NCBI GenBank assembly: GCA_001687465.1
Contig: LVLI01000146.1
Coordinates: 115,390-179,389, forward strand
Direction of reading: 5' to 3'
Source of the DNA: Halocafeteria seosinensis
Taxonomy: Eukaryota > Sar > Bigyra > Bicosoecida
Length of the DNA: 64,000 bases
Part shown: piece by piece, positions 33,900 to 46,200 of the stretch
How the letters are laid out: each line of letters begins with the position of its first letter
Numbering within the stretch: the first letter of the stretch is position 1
The notes under the pieces: model-generated
Seen by the model: the letters and a program-made list of their open reading frames with translations, nothing else
The model's database searches: none
Told to the model about the DNA's origin: nothing
Made by a program: the position numbers and the translations under genes

Positions 33900-34961
33900 A
33901 TGACGGGAAATCTGAATGGTTGGCGTACGTAGCTCCGAGAAAGAGTCCGTCTCATCGATATGGGCTTACCTATGTGCATGTTGCAGGAGAGTTCATCCGT
34001 CAAGATCGTAAAGACTAGTACGTGAACGAGGCTCCCACCTATGACCGTCCTTGGGGTTCGAGATGTTTTCTTCTGGCTCTTCGCAGCGCCTCTTGCTATT
34101 GTGAAGAGAACATTTACCAGTTGTGTCGCCAGCCGGTTTGGGAGGAGTGCCGTCGGCGAGATGAAGGGTTCCAAGGCTATGTTATCTTCCTCAGCAATGC
34201 TGGTACGTGATGGGCTAGTGGAATGCGCACAGACTATGGTTGATTCGATTGGTCATCTTGGTTCAGATAAAAAATGTGCGGTTTGGCATCAGAGAGCTGC
34301 TGCGCAGCTTGGTCCGACTCCAGCCACTCAGAAAAACGTCGACGCTAGTCGGATCGAGGGCGTCGTGAACTCAATTGCGACTGAAAGCGAAACTACCGAA
34401 GCTACTGAAGTGGGCGATGACGTGTGTGTTTGGGATTATCATGTAATTCTTGTTACTCGACATAGCAACCCCCACCGCTCGGCGAAGAAGTTGAAACTTA
34501 CGTTGGTTTGGGATCTGGATTCCACTCTAGACTTCCCAACTCCCCTCTCCAAGTATGTCGAACATGCATTCAAGTATCAATATCCCATAAAGGAGAGGTT
34601 TCGGCCCCATTTCCGAGTAGTTAGCATGGATCAATTTCTTCGGGTATTCGGCTCAGATAGGTCTCATATGCTAGATGCCGACGGAGAGTATATGGAATCC
34701 CCACCCGAGCACCCCTGTATTCAAAGTGACCCCAGATTGTTTCTTAAGGATCACACTGTACCTCCAGCAGAAAAAGAAAATAGAATTTCGAGACATAACC
34801 TTAGTGTTTGGACGGATACGGAGCATGAGTATGCAGTGGACGGCTCACCCACTGGGCCAGCAGCTATTCGAACCCAAGCTGTACATTTAGAACATTCTAA
34901 TTCAGCGTTTGGTATATGTACAGACTTTAATAACTTGTTAGGATTATTCGAAGAAGCGTAG
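33900..34961 (+). CDS. NTAQ1: Protein N-terminal glutamine amidohydrolase (NTAQ1)
   Basis: NTAQ1 deamidates N-terminal Gln to Glu, feeding substrates into the Arg/N-degron pathway. Four exons (33900-33924, 33987-34017, 34087-34202, 34267-34961), all three donors GTACGT, give 288 residues. The catalytic Cys is at residue 24 in SCYCEENIYQL; His lies in CVWDYHVILVTRH and Asp in LVWDLDSTLDFP, forming the family triad. Other landmarks are FQGYVIFLSNA, AVWHQRAA, FRVVSMDQFLRVFGSDRSHM and PPEHPCIQ. The core family is about 200 residues, so this copy has a loop insert before WDYH and a C-terminal extension. The two tiny first exons were set by splice signals and frame and recover the expected N-terminus. 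Confidence 0.93.
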
Positions 34962-35021
34962 TTATATACAAGGAGAAATACGAAACTTTGAATGATGCTG
35001 CAGCCCGCACTTCTTGTGCCG

Positions 35022-36626
35022 TCAGTCGAAGGTGGGAAGCTGAGGCACTTCCTGTCGTACAAGTCCTAAAGCTTCAAATGGAGATACATAAGTTGCATCC
35101 TCCCTATTCGCGCGTGTAGAGTCGTGATGGACGCTACTAGCTTCTGCGGGATTGCTACGGTTCGTGGACTGGAAGAAATTCTGAAGACTGCAACGAGAGT
35201 CCAACCAAGCTCTTCTGATATCGTAAACGTCGATCTCTTCTGGTGATGTGTTGTTCTGTACGTTTGAGATTTGCATATGAAGTCGAGCGACTCCAGTTTG
35301 CTGAGAACCGTAGTAGGTCACCAGCAATGTTGCTGTTGGACGTGTTACCGTAATCCGAGGATGGGTCTCTGCCGCCGATGTGATAGACTCTTTACGCAGT
35401 AAGTCGACAGCGATGGAAAACACCTTCTCCCCTTGTTCCATCCGTTGACAACACTCGGCAAACACATCACGCATACAACTCGGATGAAAGAAAACCATTT
35501 CCCCGACATTTTTCCAGAGCGCGGATATCTCCGCTTCTGAAAACCCGAACAGTGGAAGTGAAGCCGAGTTCAGTTTCACCGATTCTACGGTCATCAGCGG
35601 AGCTGTAAAAGATAGTGTAATTGAAGCTGTATAAGCAGCAGCTGGTCTTTGCACATGAAGCTGCAAAGAATTTCCTTCGCTCTCAGATACCACACTTTCT
35701 CCCCGACTCAGGGAGGCGGAGGCAAAGGTCGTCCTTGTACCACAAGGGTTGGAGATCTCAGAGAGATGGCCACTCCAGAGAGGATAGGCAGAGGTGATCG
35801 TTTCCCCTGCTTCAAAAGGCGGGTCGCTATAAGCAGTTGATTCTACTCCAGCGGTACTTCCGATTCCTGTTCGGTTGCTTAAAGAGCTCCTCGATCGTGG
35901 AGTCGGTTTGCTCTTCGGTATTTTGCAAGGAGGATCTATTCCTTCTACAATTGACAATCTAGTCTTCCTTCTTTTCGCTGCTGTGCCATCACAACATTGC
36001 TCCGGTTTTCCAATTCTTATGCATCGCGTGCAGGGTCTCTGTCCAGATCGTGATAGAAACCTTGAGTATAGAATTAACAAACTAGTCTGCAACATTAGGG
36101 AACTTACCTCACCATTGCACTGTAGAATTCCAAATAGAGATTACAGTAAAATAAATAAAAATAGAAACTAAGCTGATTCCGACGTCTCATAGAAGTGTTT
36201 AAATATTGCTCTACTTACCTTCCTTTTTCCTCGTTCACATAGAAGGCACGAAGTTCCATGCCCGCTGTGAGTGTCTTTGCGCTTGGCTGATTTTTGTTTT
36301 CTTCTCCCTCGAAACTCCTGCGAGACCTCCGACCCGGCTGATGCGTCAATTGGCGCTGAAGCGGGAGAGGAAGTAGGAAATGTTTGCGCGACGTTCTGGC
36401 TTCCAGAAGGGGAGTTCGACTTCGGTCTAACGGGATGGAAAACACTTTCTCCAACATTTTGGTGCACTGAATGTAAAAACGAACTTTGATCTTCTAAAGA
36501 TGGAAGTGTTTCCTGGGGTGACAGGGACTCGAAATCGTCGAAATCCATTGTAGTCTGCGTTGCCACCCCTCCTGCGTTGGGAGGACGAGACAAACCGAAA
36601 AAAATGAAGTCTGCTTTACAGCCCAT
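35022..36626 (-). CDS. Zn2Cys6 binuclear-cluster transcription factor with PAS-like region
   Basis: This is a sequence-specific regulator of the GAL4/ERT1 type. Three exons: 36626-36219, a 12-nt micro-exon 36119-36108, and 36038-35022, giving 478 residues (or 452 from the second Met at 36548). The zinc cluster is assembled across all three: CLLCERGKRK from exon 1, CNGE from the micro-exon, and RPCTRCIRIGKPEQCC from exon 3. The spacing is C-x2-C-x6-C-x5-C-x2-C-x8-C, within the Zn2Cys6 rule. Without the micro-exon the third cysteine is missing. RPCTRC followed by KRRKTR resembles fungal ERT1/AcuK regulators, and residues around LPLFGFSEAEISALWKNVGE look like their PAS-like segment. The acidic, Ser-rich N-terminus may be an activation domain. 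It is tail-to-tail with NTAQ1. Confidence 0.75.
36108..36119 (-). other. 12-nt micro-exon of the Zn2Cys6 gene
   Basis: TGCAATGGTGAG is flanked by a CTACAG acceptor and a GTAAGT donor. It encodes Cys-Asn-Gly-Glu and supplies the third zinc ligand. Flanking introns are 99 and 69 nt. Confidence 0.65.
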
Positions 36627-37629
36627 TAAAATCAGCCTGATACGTACCCGCCCTTTTATTGGACCAATCTTGTTCCGCGGAGCTACTGAAACGGTGTTTC
36701 GAGACTCAAAAGAGTCTATACAGTCCCAGCTACGACTCGGATGGGCCTCGGCGCCCCCACACCACCTGTACTCCAGAAAAACACTACGAACGCTTGCCGG
36801 GAGGAAATACCGTAGTGTTTCCCTTCGAAAACGCTACAGAATGAAAGAAAATATCAATTCAATCGCTTATACCGTATACGGGGTGTTAAGAAAGTTTGTC
36901 TGTGGCGGTAAAAAGAACTGGAGTGATGCTGTTGCCCCTGGAAAGCCCCTGCCTTGCAAACGCACGATAAAAATAAAACCAATTTTGGGTTTGTTTGCCG
37001 TTTCTACAAAACACGATTTCCGTGATACATGAACGAAACATGACAACTCTGGCAAAAAATGTTAGTTTTTTTCTTTCTTTTTTCTTCGGAACACTGTTTC
37101 GCTACGGTTGTACACGGAATGGATTCTTGGGTACTGTGGCGAGTCAGAGCTCCGCTCCGAAGCCCGCCGGCCGCCTTTCCGTCCAGTGTCTTGGTAGGTT
37201 TTCGTAGCACGAATATGGGGTTGCACACTGGATTAGCGTACATGGAAGAAATTGTTCATTAGAGAACGGGGCGGGGATGAACATAATCAAGGAAGCGCAT
37301 GGCTGCACGTGACACGACAGTGGAACGTTGGTCGCTGAAGAACCAGACTTCCGTTATTTCCATTTTTGTCTTGTATTTCCTGTGCTAGTTCCCCCGTATT
37401 CTCGGCAACCACTCTTTTGTATCTATTCGTCCCCGTTGGTACCCACACAGTCTTTATTCGATGAACATGGCCTCAACATTGAAGTTGCGTTGGTGTCAAG
37501 TTGAAGTTTGAAAGGACACGGTGCCACGTGACGGTGGCAGTCAAATGATTCATTGTCTATGTAAGGGTTGTATGTGTGTCTTCCAGTCATTTTATCGGCT
37601 TTATAGTACTCTCTGGCAACCGCACGAGC
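36627..37629. other. Intergenic region between divergent genes
   Basis: About 1 kb. Several frames on both strands (for example 36577-37032 plus and 37004-37243 minus) have no recognisable motif. It contains the promoters of the Zn2Cys6 regulator and of the RMD1-like gene. Nothing else supported. Confidence 0.45.
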
Positions 37630-40462
37630 ATGGAATCAGAGGAGGGAGCGTACCAATATTTGAGTGATGACAGTGAAAACAGCATCAGAAAGCAAGGGTT
37701 TTGGGCTTCCATGACTGGCGGGACCCACCGTGGCAAAAGACGAGATAAAAAAGCTGAACCTCTCTTGTATTCGGCAGACGAGGAACAGGACGATGAGCAG
37801 GAGAGCGAAGGGACCCCAGGAGGAACGGGCACGCCGCTATCGTCGGCTGCATGGGGTTCGAGAAATCAACGTCAGCAGGAATCACATCAGCAAGGAGGTG
37901 AGAACGAAGTGAATGGTGCTTGGAACTCTGAAATTTCTCGACAAAGGAGTGCTTCCGAAGCGAGTGACTACATTCGCAACTTTGGGGATGAAACGGAAGG
38001 CGGGAGCGATGTGCAACCCGGAAGAAGAACATACCACCACACTGACTGGAGTCAGCGCCCACATCGAGTCCCCGACGAGTACCTCCACGAGGACAGTGGA
38101 GCTGTGAGCGATACAGGAAATCGAGAACACACTCGAAGGAATTATCATCATTATGAGGACAAGCACTTGGGACCAAAGCACCATCCTCGAGAACAACTTG
38201 AGGTGGTCTCAAAGGAAGGAGGAATGCTGGTCGAAGAAGGTCCAGGGCGTGGTCCCTACCGGGAAAGAATGGGATCACAAGTACCAAGGCAAGCCCCACT
38301 GTATGGTATGGCAAGGAGGGTTAGGGGAACCAACCCTATGAGGAAGGGTCCTGGAATCCGTCCAGCCTTTGGACGACACCACAAAACCGCCGGTGGGAGC
38401 GTAGGTGGCCCCGTATCGTATAAGGATCCGCTCTTTACCGATTTGCAGGCAGGCGGAGATGTTAAGTATGAAAGTGCCGCAAGAAACAATCCCATGAGGA
38501 TTGGGAGAAAAGACAAGAAAGAAGACCGTGCTCGCATGGTAGAAGAGCGCCGACTGTTACGGAGGGAGCAGAGAAGAGCTGACCGATTGAACACCGCTGC
38601 AACCCACAGCGACCACGACGCACAGAGTGCCACAGAAAACGAGCAAAGACCAATAAGAGAAAAGAAGAGCTCATCGAAACCAAAGAAGAAGAAGAAGAAA
38701 AGTCAAGATGGGAAGAATAAAAGCGGGAAATCCAGTAGCAGTGAGCAGAGTTCCAATAACTCCTCAGAGAGCGACGATAGTGATAGCTCGGCCGACAATG
38801 AGACAGCCAGAGTGGCAGCCTATTGCACGTGTGGCCTCTTGTCTACTCCAGAGCTTCGCACAGAGTTGCGTCAGGCTGGAAGCGAACTACTACCTTCTAG
38901 AATAGGCAACGGCCCTCCATTATCATGGTATCATACGGTGTATACTGATGTGCTACACTCGAAGGGATGGACCCACAAGAATCGTGACTTTGGACCACCT
39001 TCAACAGAGCAGATGCAAGTCACCCCGCAGACATTGGGACAGACATCAAAACAGGAGAGCAGATATCTGGAGAATGAAGTGAACAGCCGGAAGAGTCAAA
39101 TGGTAGAACCTCCCAACGGTGAGGATGATGATAACGATGATAATTTTGAGCAGCGCTTTCATAAAAAAGGCATTATTCCCGAATTTGAAGACGAAGCGGC
39201 CGAAGATCAGGAAAATTTGCCCTGGAGGCGTCTGTCTGCAAAAGATGCTGAGTTTCTACACAGTGAAGCCTCTGGGAAAGGCACGAACTTCGGTATTGAA
39301 CTGTCCCGCGGTCAGCTACAGGATTCATCGCTTGCCGCGAGCCCTGGCAAGACGGTAAACTTTATGGAACCTCATAAAGATGATGGTAGCGCTACTGAAG
39401 AAGAGCGCCTTGCCTGCCCGGATGTGTTCTATTTTACATTTGGAGTGATCGTATTTTGGGGTAAGTTCAAACTGCCGATAGCTCTATTCCATGGAGGGTG
39501 ATTAACTCGCTAGTTTAAACATATAACATTCACAGGGTTTACTGAGGCTCAGGAACGCGAGTTCCTAGAGCGTATTAGGAAGTTTCAGTACCAATTGGTC
39601 AAAACCATAGAATATGATGACATGGCGTTCACGTAAGTTCCCATGCTGACTGTGTCATCCTGCGCTAAGCAGACATGAAGACACATCTCAAGGACTGTTG
39701 CAGATATGGGAAGAAAAGTACAGTGTCAAACGACGAGGTCACGCTGAAGTCAGATGATGCTCTGGAAAAGCTGGCAGTGTCTTATGCGTTTGCCCAATCG
39801 GTGAAACTTTCTGTATGTGAACAACGAGTAAATGATACCATTGAGGAGACAAAAGATATTCCAGTGGAGCTCGCTAGAAGTGGGAAAATCGGACTCTCTG
39901 CATCAGATATATCCCGAAAAATAGGGGAACTTTTCATCGAGGTATGTAGTTACTACATGACTCTTGGATGAGGCGTCTTATAACCGCTAAGTGGCATCCT
40001 CGATTCCAGCGAAACTCCGTTAACTTGACGTCAGACATTCTGGATACACCAGAGTTTCTGTGGGAAAGCGACGAATACGAGGTATGCTTGATTTGACTAT
40101 GCTACCAGATTCTTGCATGATTCACACGTGTATTCTTACTGTTGCAGCCGGTATATGAGGTCGTCCAGTCCTATTTAGATGTTGACACACGGGTAGACGT
40201 GTTAAACCAGCGACTTGACATCATTCGCGAACTGTAAGTGCAACGACATGCTCATTCTGAGATAGTAACTCTCGTTGAAGACTAAAGTATGATGAGCAGG
40301 CTCGATATGCTTTCTGATCAATTGGAAAATCAGCATGCATCCCGTTTAGAGTGGATTATCATTTGGCTGATCGTTATAGAGGTAGTAATAGAGGTTGTTT
40401 GGAACATGATCATTCGCGATATTGCCGGGAAATTCGACCGGTGTGGGTGCAACGAAGAGTAG
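37630..40462 (+). CDS. RMD1/RMND1 (DUF155) family membrane protein with long disordered N-terminus
   Basis: The DUF155 family includes yeast Rmd1/Rmd8 and mitochondrial RMND1. Their molecular role is poorly defined, and RMND1 supports mitochondrial translation. Six exons (37630-39460, 39536-39632, 39704-39941, 40010-40081, 40148-40233, 40300-40462) give 828 residues. The family core starts ARVAAYCTCGLLSTPELRTE and continues through PDVFYFTFGVIVFWGFTEAQ, KLAVSYAFAQSVKLSVCEQ and RLDIIRELLDMLSDQLENQH. A C-terminal membrane helix follows (WIIIWLIVIEVVIEVVW). The first 400 or so residues are charged, His/Gly-rich and probably disordered, with a poly-Lys run (KPKKKKKKSQ). This resembles the Rmd1/Rmd8 layout more than RMND1, because no mitochondrial presequence is seen. 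Start is the first ATG; the longer frame begins at GTG. Confidence 0.88.
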
Positions 40463-40502
40463 TGTGCTTTGTCTCAAGACTTTGGGCTCCTACCCGTACT
40501 CT

Positions 40503-41741
40503 TCAAAAAACGATAGTATCCATCATGGTCCCCAGAATTTGAACAATGTTCGTTGTCATCGTTTCGTATACACTATCCTCTAACCTTCTTTTCTCATCGA
40601 CCCGCCCAACTCGCTCAACCAGAAGATCCTTGTCAGATTTTTCTTCTTCTTCTTCGATTTTCTTGCAATAACCATCAACTAAAGATACCATATTCTCGGA
40701 CTGCTTTTCATTTGATTTTGTTATACCGTCGAACGAAGATACTTTCAAACCTGACTTCCAGTTCTTCTTGTGAAGATTCATGAGCATTTTTTCCTCAAGA
40801 GCATTCCTTCTAAAGCTTATCACCATAGAGTAATAATGTCGATTAAGCCCGTGGACTAAGGCTTGTATCGTCGGCTTCTTCAAGTGGCCTAATACCGACG
40901 TCGTTTGCCGCGGCTGCTGTCCCATCATCTGTGCTTGTGGGTTGATACATCGGAAGGCATCAATCTCGACCTTTCCTTTAACTGACATGATCGGGTCGAC
41001 CACCACAGCGACTGATCGAGAATTCAATTGCTCAAAACTCTGCACATCACACAAGCACAAACGACCCGCCCATTCGGTACAAAAAGGACTCGGAATCAGT
41101 AGATTCATTAATTGAACTTACCTGTTGCGTTTGAACATCTACTCCTGACAACCAGCATCCCCAGCCTGGATGTGAATGGTACCATCCAACTACCATTTCC
41201 GGTCTGCGGCACGTACACGTACACAGCGCGTTAAAGGCGCGCGGAACCACTGGTAGAATACTTCCCATACCTTCCTGTTTGTTTAAGCATTTCCATCATT
41301 TGTTGCTGGAAGACTGGATCCACTGCTTCCACTGTCATCGAGGTCCCTCGTTGCGGCATGGCGAATACGTCTACACATTTCACCGTATAGTCATCCACGA
41401 AGTCACCCAACATTAAACCCATAACCTCGAAAGGAACACCAGCACGACCTGTATACGACATACACGTAGATAAGCAATACATATCCCCTTGAAACACCAC
41501 AAAAAGCATGGGGTCCCTGGGCTCCCCTAGCCATCCCCTTGAATAAAACTACAAAAGGTATAGGTGATGCAGGTTGAAGAAAGCATCCAAAGAATCCACA
41601 CATACCGTGCTTTAGCATCTTTAGTAACGATAATGAAGAAATATAAACTGTTTCGGCTGTATCTGTCATGGGAAGATCTGCCCCTCCCATGCCAGGGATA
41701 CCACCTCCACCACCCAATTGCTGAAGAAGATTGGGGTCCAT
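40503..41741 (-). CDS. RPN11: 26S proteasome lid deubiquitinase RPN11/PSMD14
   Basis: RPN11 is the zinc-dependent isopeptidase that removes ubiquitin chains from proteasome substrates. Four exons (41741-41606, 41448-41271, 41203-41122, 41039-40503) give 310 residues, the family length. The JAMM motif is intact: an upstream Glu in [13 protein letters not shown], then [14 protein letters not shown], which supplies the two zinc-binding His and the Asp. Other invariant stretches are [33 protein letters not shown] and [14 protein letters not shown]-like [14 protein letters not shown]. Intron 1, at 156 nt, is about twice the usual length. It contains an imperfect duplication of about 20 nt around ATCCCCTTGAA. 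The stop is 40 bp from that of the convergent RMD1-like gene. Confidence 0.96.
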
Positions 41742-42086
41742 TTTCGCCGGGTTTTTGCTGCTTTTAAATACGTTCTAGAAAGATACAGTAAGCAGTTGCA
41801 CACTAGATGCTATTCTGGAACACACTAAGCGACAGACAATGACGTCTACAACGGTATTACCACCGATCATACCGGAAGTTCAAACTAGACGAAATGTTTG
41901 TTATGTATCGCAGCTTCAACACGTGACGCGAGAAGTGAAGTCGCGTCGCGATTGGAATCCCCGAATTCACACAACATTACCCATAGAATACAATTTATAC
42001 ATCATTGAAGTAAATTCAATGAATTCGGTACAATGAGATGGTTCTTAGGAACCTCATACCCCATGTGCACCACTACTTCGCGAACG
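41742..42086. other. Intergenic; one unconvincing short frame
   Basis: 345 bp. A 65-codon plus-strand ATG frame (41839-42036) has no recognised feature. This is likely the RPN11 promoter together with the 3' flank of the next gene. Confidence 0.4.
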
Positions 42087-43263
42087 TCAAGATGGAGGAG
42101 GAGGCTTTTGCTTCGGAAGTCGAATAACGGACTCGGTTCCTGTAGGAGTCTTTATCTTTGCTTTGCGTTTCGCACTGGCATCCAAAGAGCTATAAGATTC
42201 AGAGGTGTTGTGATCCCCTGTTGTTGTCTCCGGTTTTGGAGATGGAGTTGTATTATCCGTGGTTGCAACAGGCGAGCTCTCGGTCAATGTAGAATCAGTT
42301 GAGTTCCCCCTTAAAGTCCTCCGCTGGACCCTTCGCGTACCAAGCGTTCGTCTACTGGACCTCTGTCGAGTTGCGTCAGAGAGAAGCAGAGCAGGTTTGT
42401 TGACCCCGGGATTCCTCCCCTGTTCATTTCCGTTGAGACTAGTGGCATTGGAGGCCACAAAATTGCCTCCTGGCTGCATCTCCCCTGTAGTATCGCGAGT
42501 GACAGCAGAAACCCGCTTTTGACGATCCCGCCTCTCAGTATCACCTAGCTCTCCTCGCTTACTTCCCCCATATATTTGACTGAGACTCACGTTCTGAAGA
42601 CCGTACTCTGAAGGATTGTTGCGAGCCTGCTGCAGGGGATTACCCACCGAGACAGCGGCATTTAGTCGTTGGTCTGGTCTGCTGCTCCTACTAGACGAGC
42701 GAGGCGTGGGGCCATTTTGTTTTTCCGTTTCCGCTGCTGCCACTGAACTCCGTTCCTTTTGTCTTCCGGCTTTTATCATTGCCTTTCTCTTGCTCAAATG
42801 CTGCAGGCATGGGAAGAACTACATGCAAGAAATAGCACAAGACGTGTTTGTGTACCCAACTAACCTCTCTCCATAATAGATAGCCTAAAATTGCATTTGC
42901 AAGGAGGCTTAACCACATGAGTACAAACGTTCCTATAAAACCTGCCACCAAAGTAAATTGCCAACAGGTGACGAGGAGCATTTAGAGCTTACATACAGAC
43001 TTCAACCGTACCATCCTTGGCCCAGACGGACTCGTCACAACTGGACAGCGAGCGTGGCTGAACACGCATATAGGGTCCTTTTCCACGAATAATTCCATTC
43101 CTTTCTCCTGCATCAGTATAGTGCTATCAAGTGATAAAAGCCAGTAGTCTCCTGCCACAACACAATGTTGGCCGTACGTACCTGAGGCAGATTCTGCGAT
43201 TAGTATTATCCCAGAGATTAGTCCATAGAGGACGCCTCTGTACAGATTATTCCGATACGACAT
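42087..43263 (-). CDS. Single-pass membrane protein with signal peptide and basic cytosolic tail
   Basis: Four exons (43263-43182, 43107-42997, 42941-42865, 42818-42087) join in frame to 333 residues. A signal peptide (LYGLISGIILIAESASG) is followed by a short lumenal segment of about 40 residues with two cysteines (SSCDESVWAKDGTVEVC). A strong membrane helix follows (FIGTFVLMWLSLLANAILGY), then a long Arg/Ser/Thr-rich, probably disordered cytosolic tail ending KPPPPS. The choice of donor GTATGT rather than the overlapping GTAAGC after VEV is fixed by the need to keep the helix frame. I do not know the family. A tail of this kind would suit an ER or Golgi membrane anchor or a phospho-regulated receptor. 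Confidence 0.55.
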
Positions 43264-46200
43264 AGTTGTACTTTTGCCCTCGGTGGCGTCTTGAGTATGA
43301 GGAACGTCCAACGGAGTAAAGCGGCTGTTATAGCCTTATGTGTCCGTAGAAAGGAGACCAACCAACCGTCAGTTGAGCCTTCACACCATTCTTAATGCAA
43401 TCCCCAGCAACATGCTGCCCGTGCGACTACGGAATCTGAACCTCGTGTATAGCTCATACGCTTATTCCATGCTGAAATTGTTCCCGTCCGAACACGCACG
43501 ACTAAGTTATACACAACATACGCGTGGCGCGAGACCCAAGTCCTGATCACTGCTGCTTATTCACGTCCCTGCAGACGTCGATTCCCGTGGAACTTTCCGG
43601 AAATACCTTCTCAACTATGACGCAATCACCATACGACAATTTAAATTGCTTGTAGTCATCTAGAACAATTGGATTGCGGCATGCAAAGAAACGTGAGTTG
43701 TGGCGGTTGTTGGCCCTGCCCTGGGGCGGACTGTCGCCGGCCCGAAGAGGGGTGAATTTGTGACCAACTGAAAATACTCTGCCGAGACAGCTCGAGCACC
43801 ACAGGTTTGAATGGTGCACTCTGTGGCTTCAATGTGCTCTAGATTAGGCATTGCGCTGGACGCGCTCTGTGTCTTGATCGTGAGAGATGGGATGCCAGAG
43901 GTGTGAAGTCGCTCAAACCGAAAGAAATGTCTCTAGCGATGCAAAACGTGGTCACAGCGCATGTCATTTACACGCTCAGTCATACCTTTCGGTGGGATGT
44001 ATGGACCTAAATTTGGATATAAAATGCTTGCCAAAGGATCCAGCAGCAAAGGATCGGTCCGCACACGCTGACTGTCCGCTTGCTATCCGGTAACCCACTT
44101 CAGATCCTGCTGACAACATACAAAGTGCAAGCCTCGTATTGCAGGCCGGAATGCACATATGGATGAACTGTGCTCTGGCCTACGCATGTCTGTGTAGAGC
44201 CTTCATGCCTGGGAATACAGACTGAGTGTAAACTCCTGTGAGGTACTCTTAGCAGTGCAGACGATGTTGGATTCCACAGTTGGAAAGACCGCATGGCAAA
44301 TAAATACGAAGCACGTCTCTGTATTTATAGCAACTAATCGAATTAGAGCCGCGTCTTTAAGTGACTTCTGGTGCGCTGCCTTCGCATCCATCGTGGGCCT
44401 CTCTATAGATCTAGTTCAATTCTCGTACTACAACGTGAGATAGCGTTTTGCTTGCTGCACACCTGATATCGAGAATCTACGCAGTAAGACGAGTCTGGAC
44501 CAGAAATACGCCTGGGAAGGCAATGAGGTGTCATGAACTACATACTAAACACCGGTAAGCCTATTTTCGGATTCATGCATGGCTGCGAAGGTATACATTC
44601 CCGATGCAGAATTTGGTACTCAGATGTTCTGTAACGATGTTTCGTGCTCAGGAGCTGAGGAGCAGAGCCAACTTGGTGAACCTCTGCGCAGTGAAGCTGT
44701 GATACTGCCTTACGAATGATGCCACGAAAATCGAAAGAGCTACTGTAGAACGATATTCATGTTGGATAGTTATCAGGTATCAGAGATGGTGGCTTTAACC
44801 CAATCCAACCGTGTGCACACACACACAAATGTGACAGATAGCCCACCGGCCGGGGAATCCAACCGGCTGTGCTTGGATAGTTCAGCATAGCTGAGAGATA
44901 TCGACGGTTGTTACATCGGAATACTAGTAAGCCCTGTCTAGTGGATGAGACTACCTCTTTTGCTGTATACCTGTACAGCACACACTGTGAGCACAGAGAG
45001 AAAAGCAGTACCAGTGCAGTGAATGGCGTAGGAGAGGGTGCGCGGGTTATGTGTGTGTGCACGGGTTACTGGGGTTAGTCAGTCTCGGATGTATTAACTA
45101 CCTGCTCGAAGAGTAGGAGGCTGTTTGAATTCGGAAGATAGAATCACATAGAATTCGATATAGTTGAGAAAATCTGACTACAACTCGCTACAAGCATCTG
45201 TGGGAGGAAAAGCATGGTCTCATTCTCCAAAGCACGGGCTACGGGTACGGCTACAACTTGAACATTGGTAGTTCGTTATCAACCCCGAGTCTCCGTCGGC
45301 TCGCGATATCAGGTATCGTTTGCTGTGCGTGTTGTATGGAATGATTGATTTAAGTATATGGATGGGAGGAACGGGCAAAATTAGCTCTAAGTACGGTACA
45401 TGTAACGTGCTCAGTGGGTTCCACGTGTTGTTCACCAGTTGACTGCTGTGCTGCGTGTATGGTTCATGGATGGACGGTTCCACAGCTATACATTTTTTTG
45501 TACGCAAAATCTCTCCAATATTACTTATTTTGGAGCGTCACATTATTTGGATACTATCACTGACAAGCAACGTCAGGGGCAGCCTGTTCCTCGGAGTTTT
45601 GAGACTTGAACCAGCAGGACAGGGTGTTTGATATGTCTGTCCAACACTGGAAGAGCGTATTACCCCTCCTCCTCTTCTGGGTTGTTTGTCCAAAGCGGGC
45701 TCTCTAGGTTAGACGTACTTTTCTTGTTTCCTCTTTCGTGAATGACTAGCATTACATCATAGAGATTGTCCGTAGTGCCTCCGGCCACGGCGTTGATGGA
45801 GAAAACTCTCCTTCACAGCGCTCGTCGCCAGTGGAGGTCACTGAAAGCTCTTTTGGCCGAGATAGACGTATTCGTTACTTCCTACAAGTGATACATGTTA
45901 GTGGAAGATATACGATCCTTTTTGTTCTCTGAGACACTTCAGGATGTGGAAGGAGACATGGGTTTGCTCCTTGAGAGGAGAAAGGTTACCTAACTACCGA
46001 GGTTTCTAACGACTTGTCTGCCCCTACGATTTCTCAGCCCTTTGATGAAATTCCCAGAGCTCAGTAAACATGATAGCTTATGATTGTGCCCCTGGGTTTT
46101 TTACTCCCCCTGAAAGGCCATCGAGAGATGATGACAAGTATCATGAAAATGACCTTATCCGCCAGAGAGCGCCATACGGTTTTTTCACCTCCGTTCCGGC

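Noticed and set aside
36577-37243. Frames of 60-150 codons upstream of the RMD1-like gene
   Set aside because: They lie between divergent starts, on both strands, with no recognisable motif.
41449-41604. Open frame through RPN11 intron 1
   Set aside because: Retaining it would insert foreign residues between the invariant LKMLKHG and RAGVPF; the splice sites are canonical.
43547-43851. Possible small zinc-binding gene with WCSSC
   Set aside because: The frame holding the Cys motif has no ATG and is closed just upstream; kept only as a note in the gene-poor region.
44807-45067. Inverted repeat of (GT)n-containing arms about 240 bp apart
   Set aside because: The arms are short, imperfect and largely microsatellite; no transposase, duplication or RNA-like fold supports an element.
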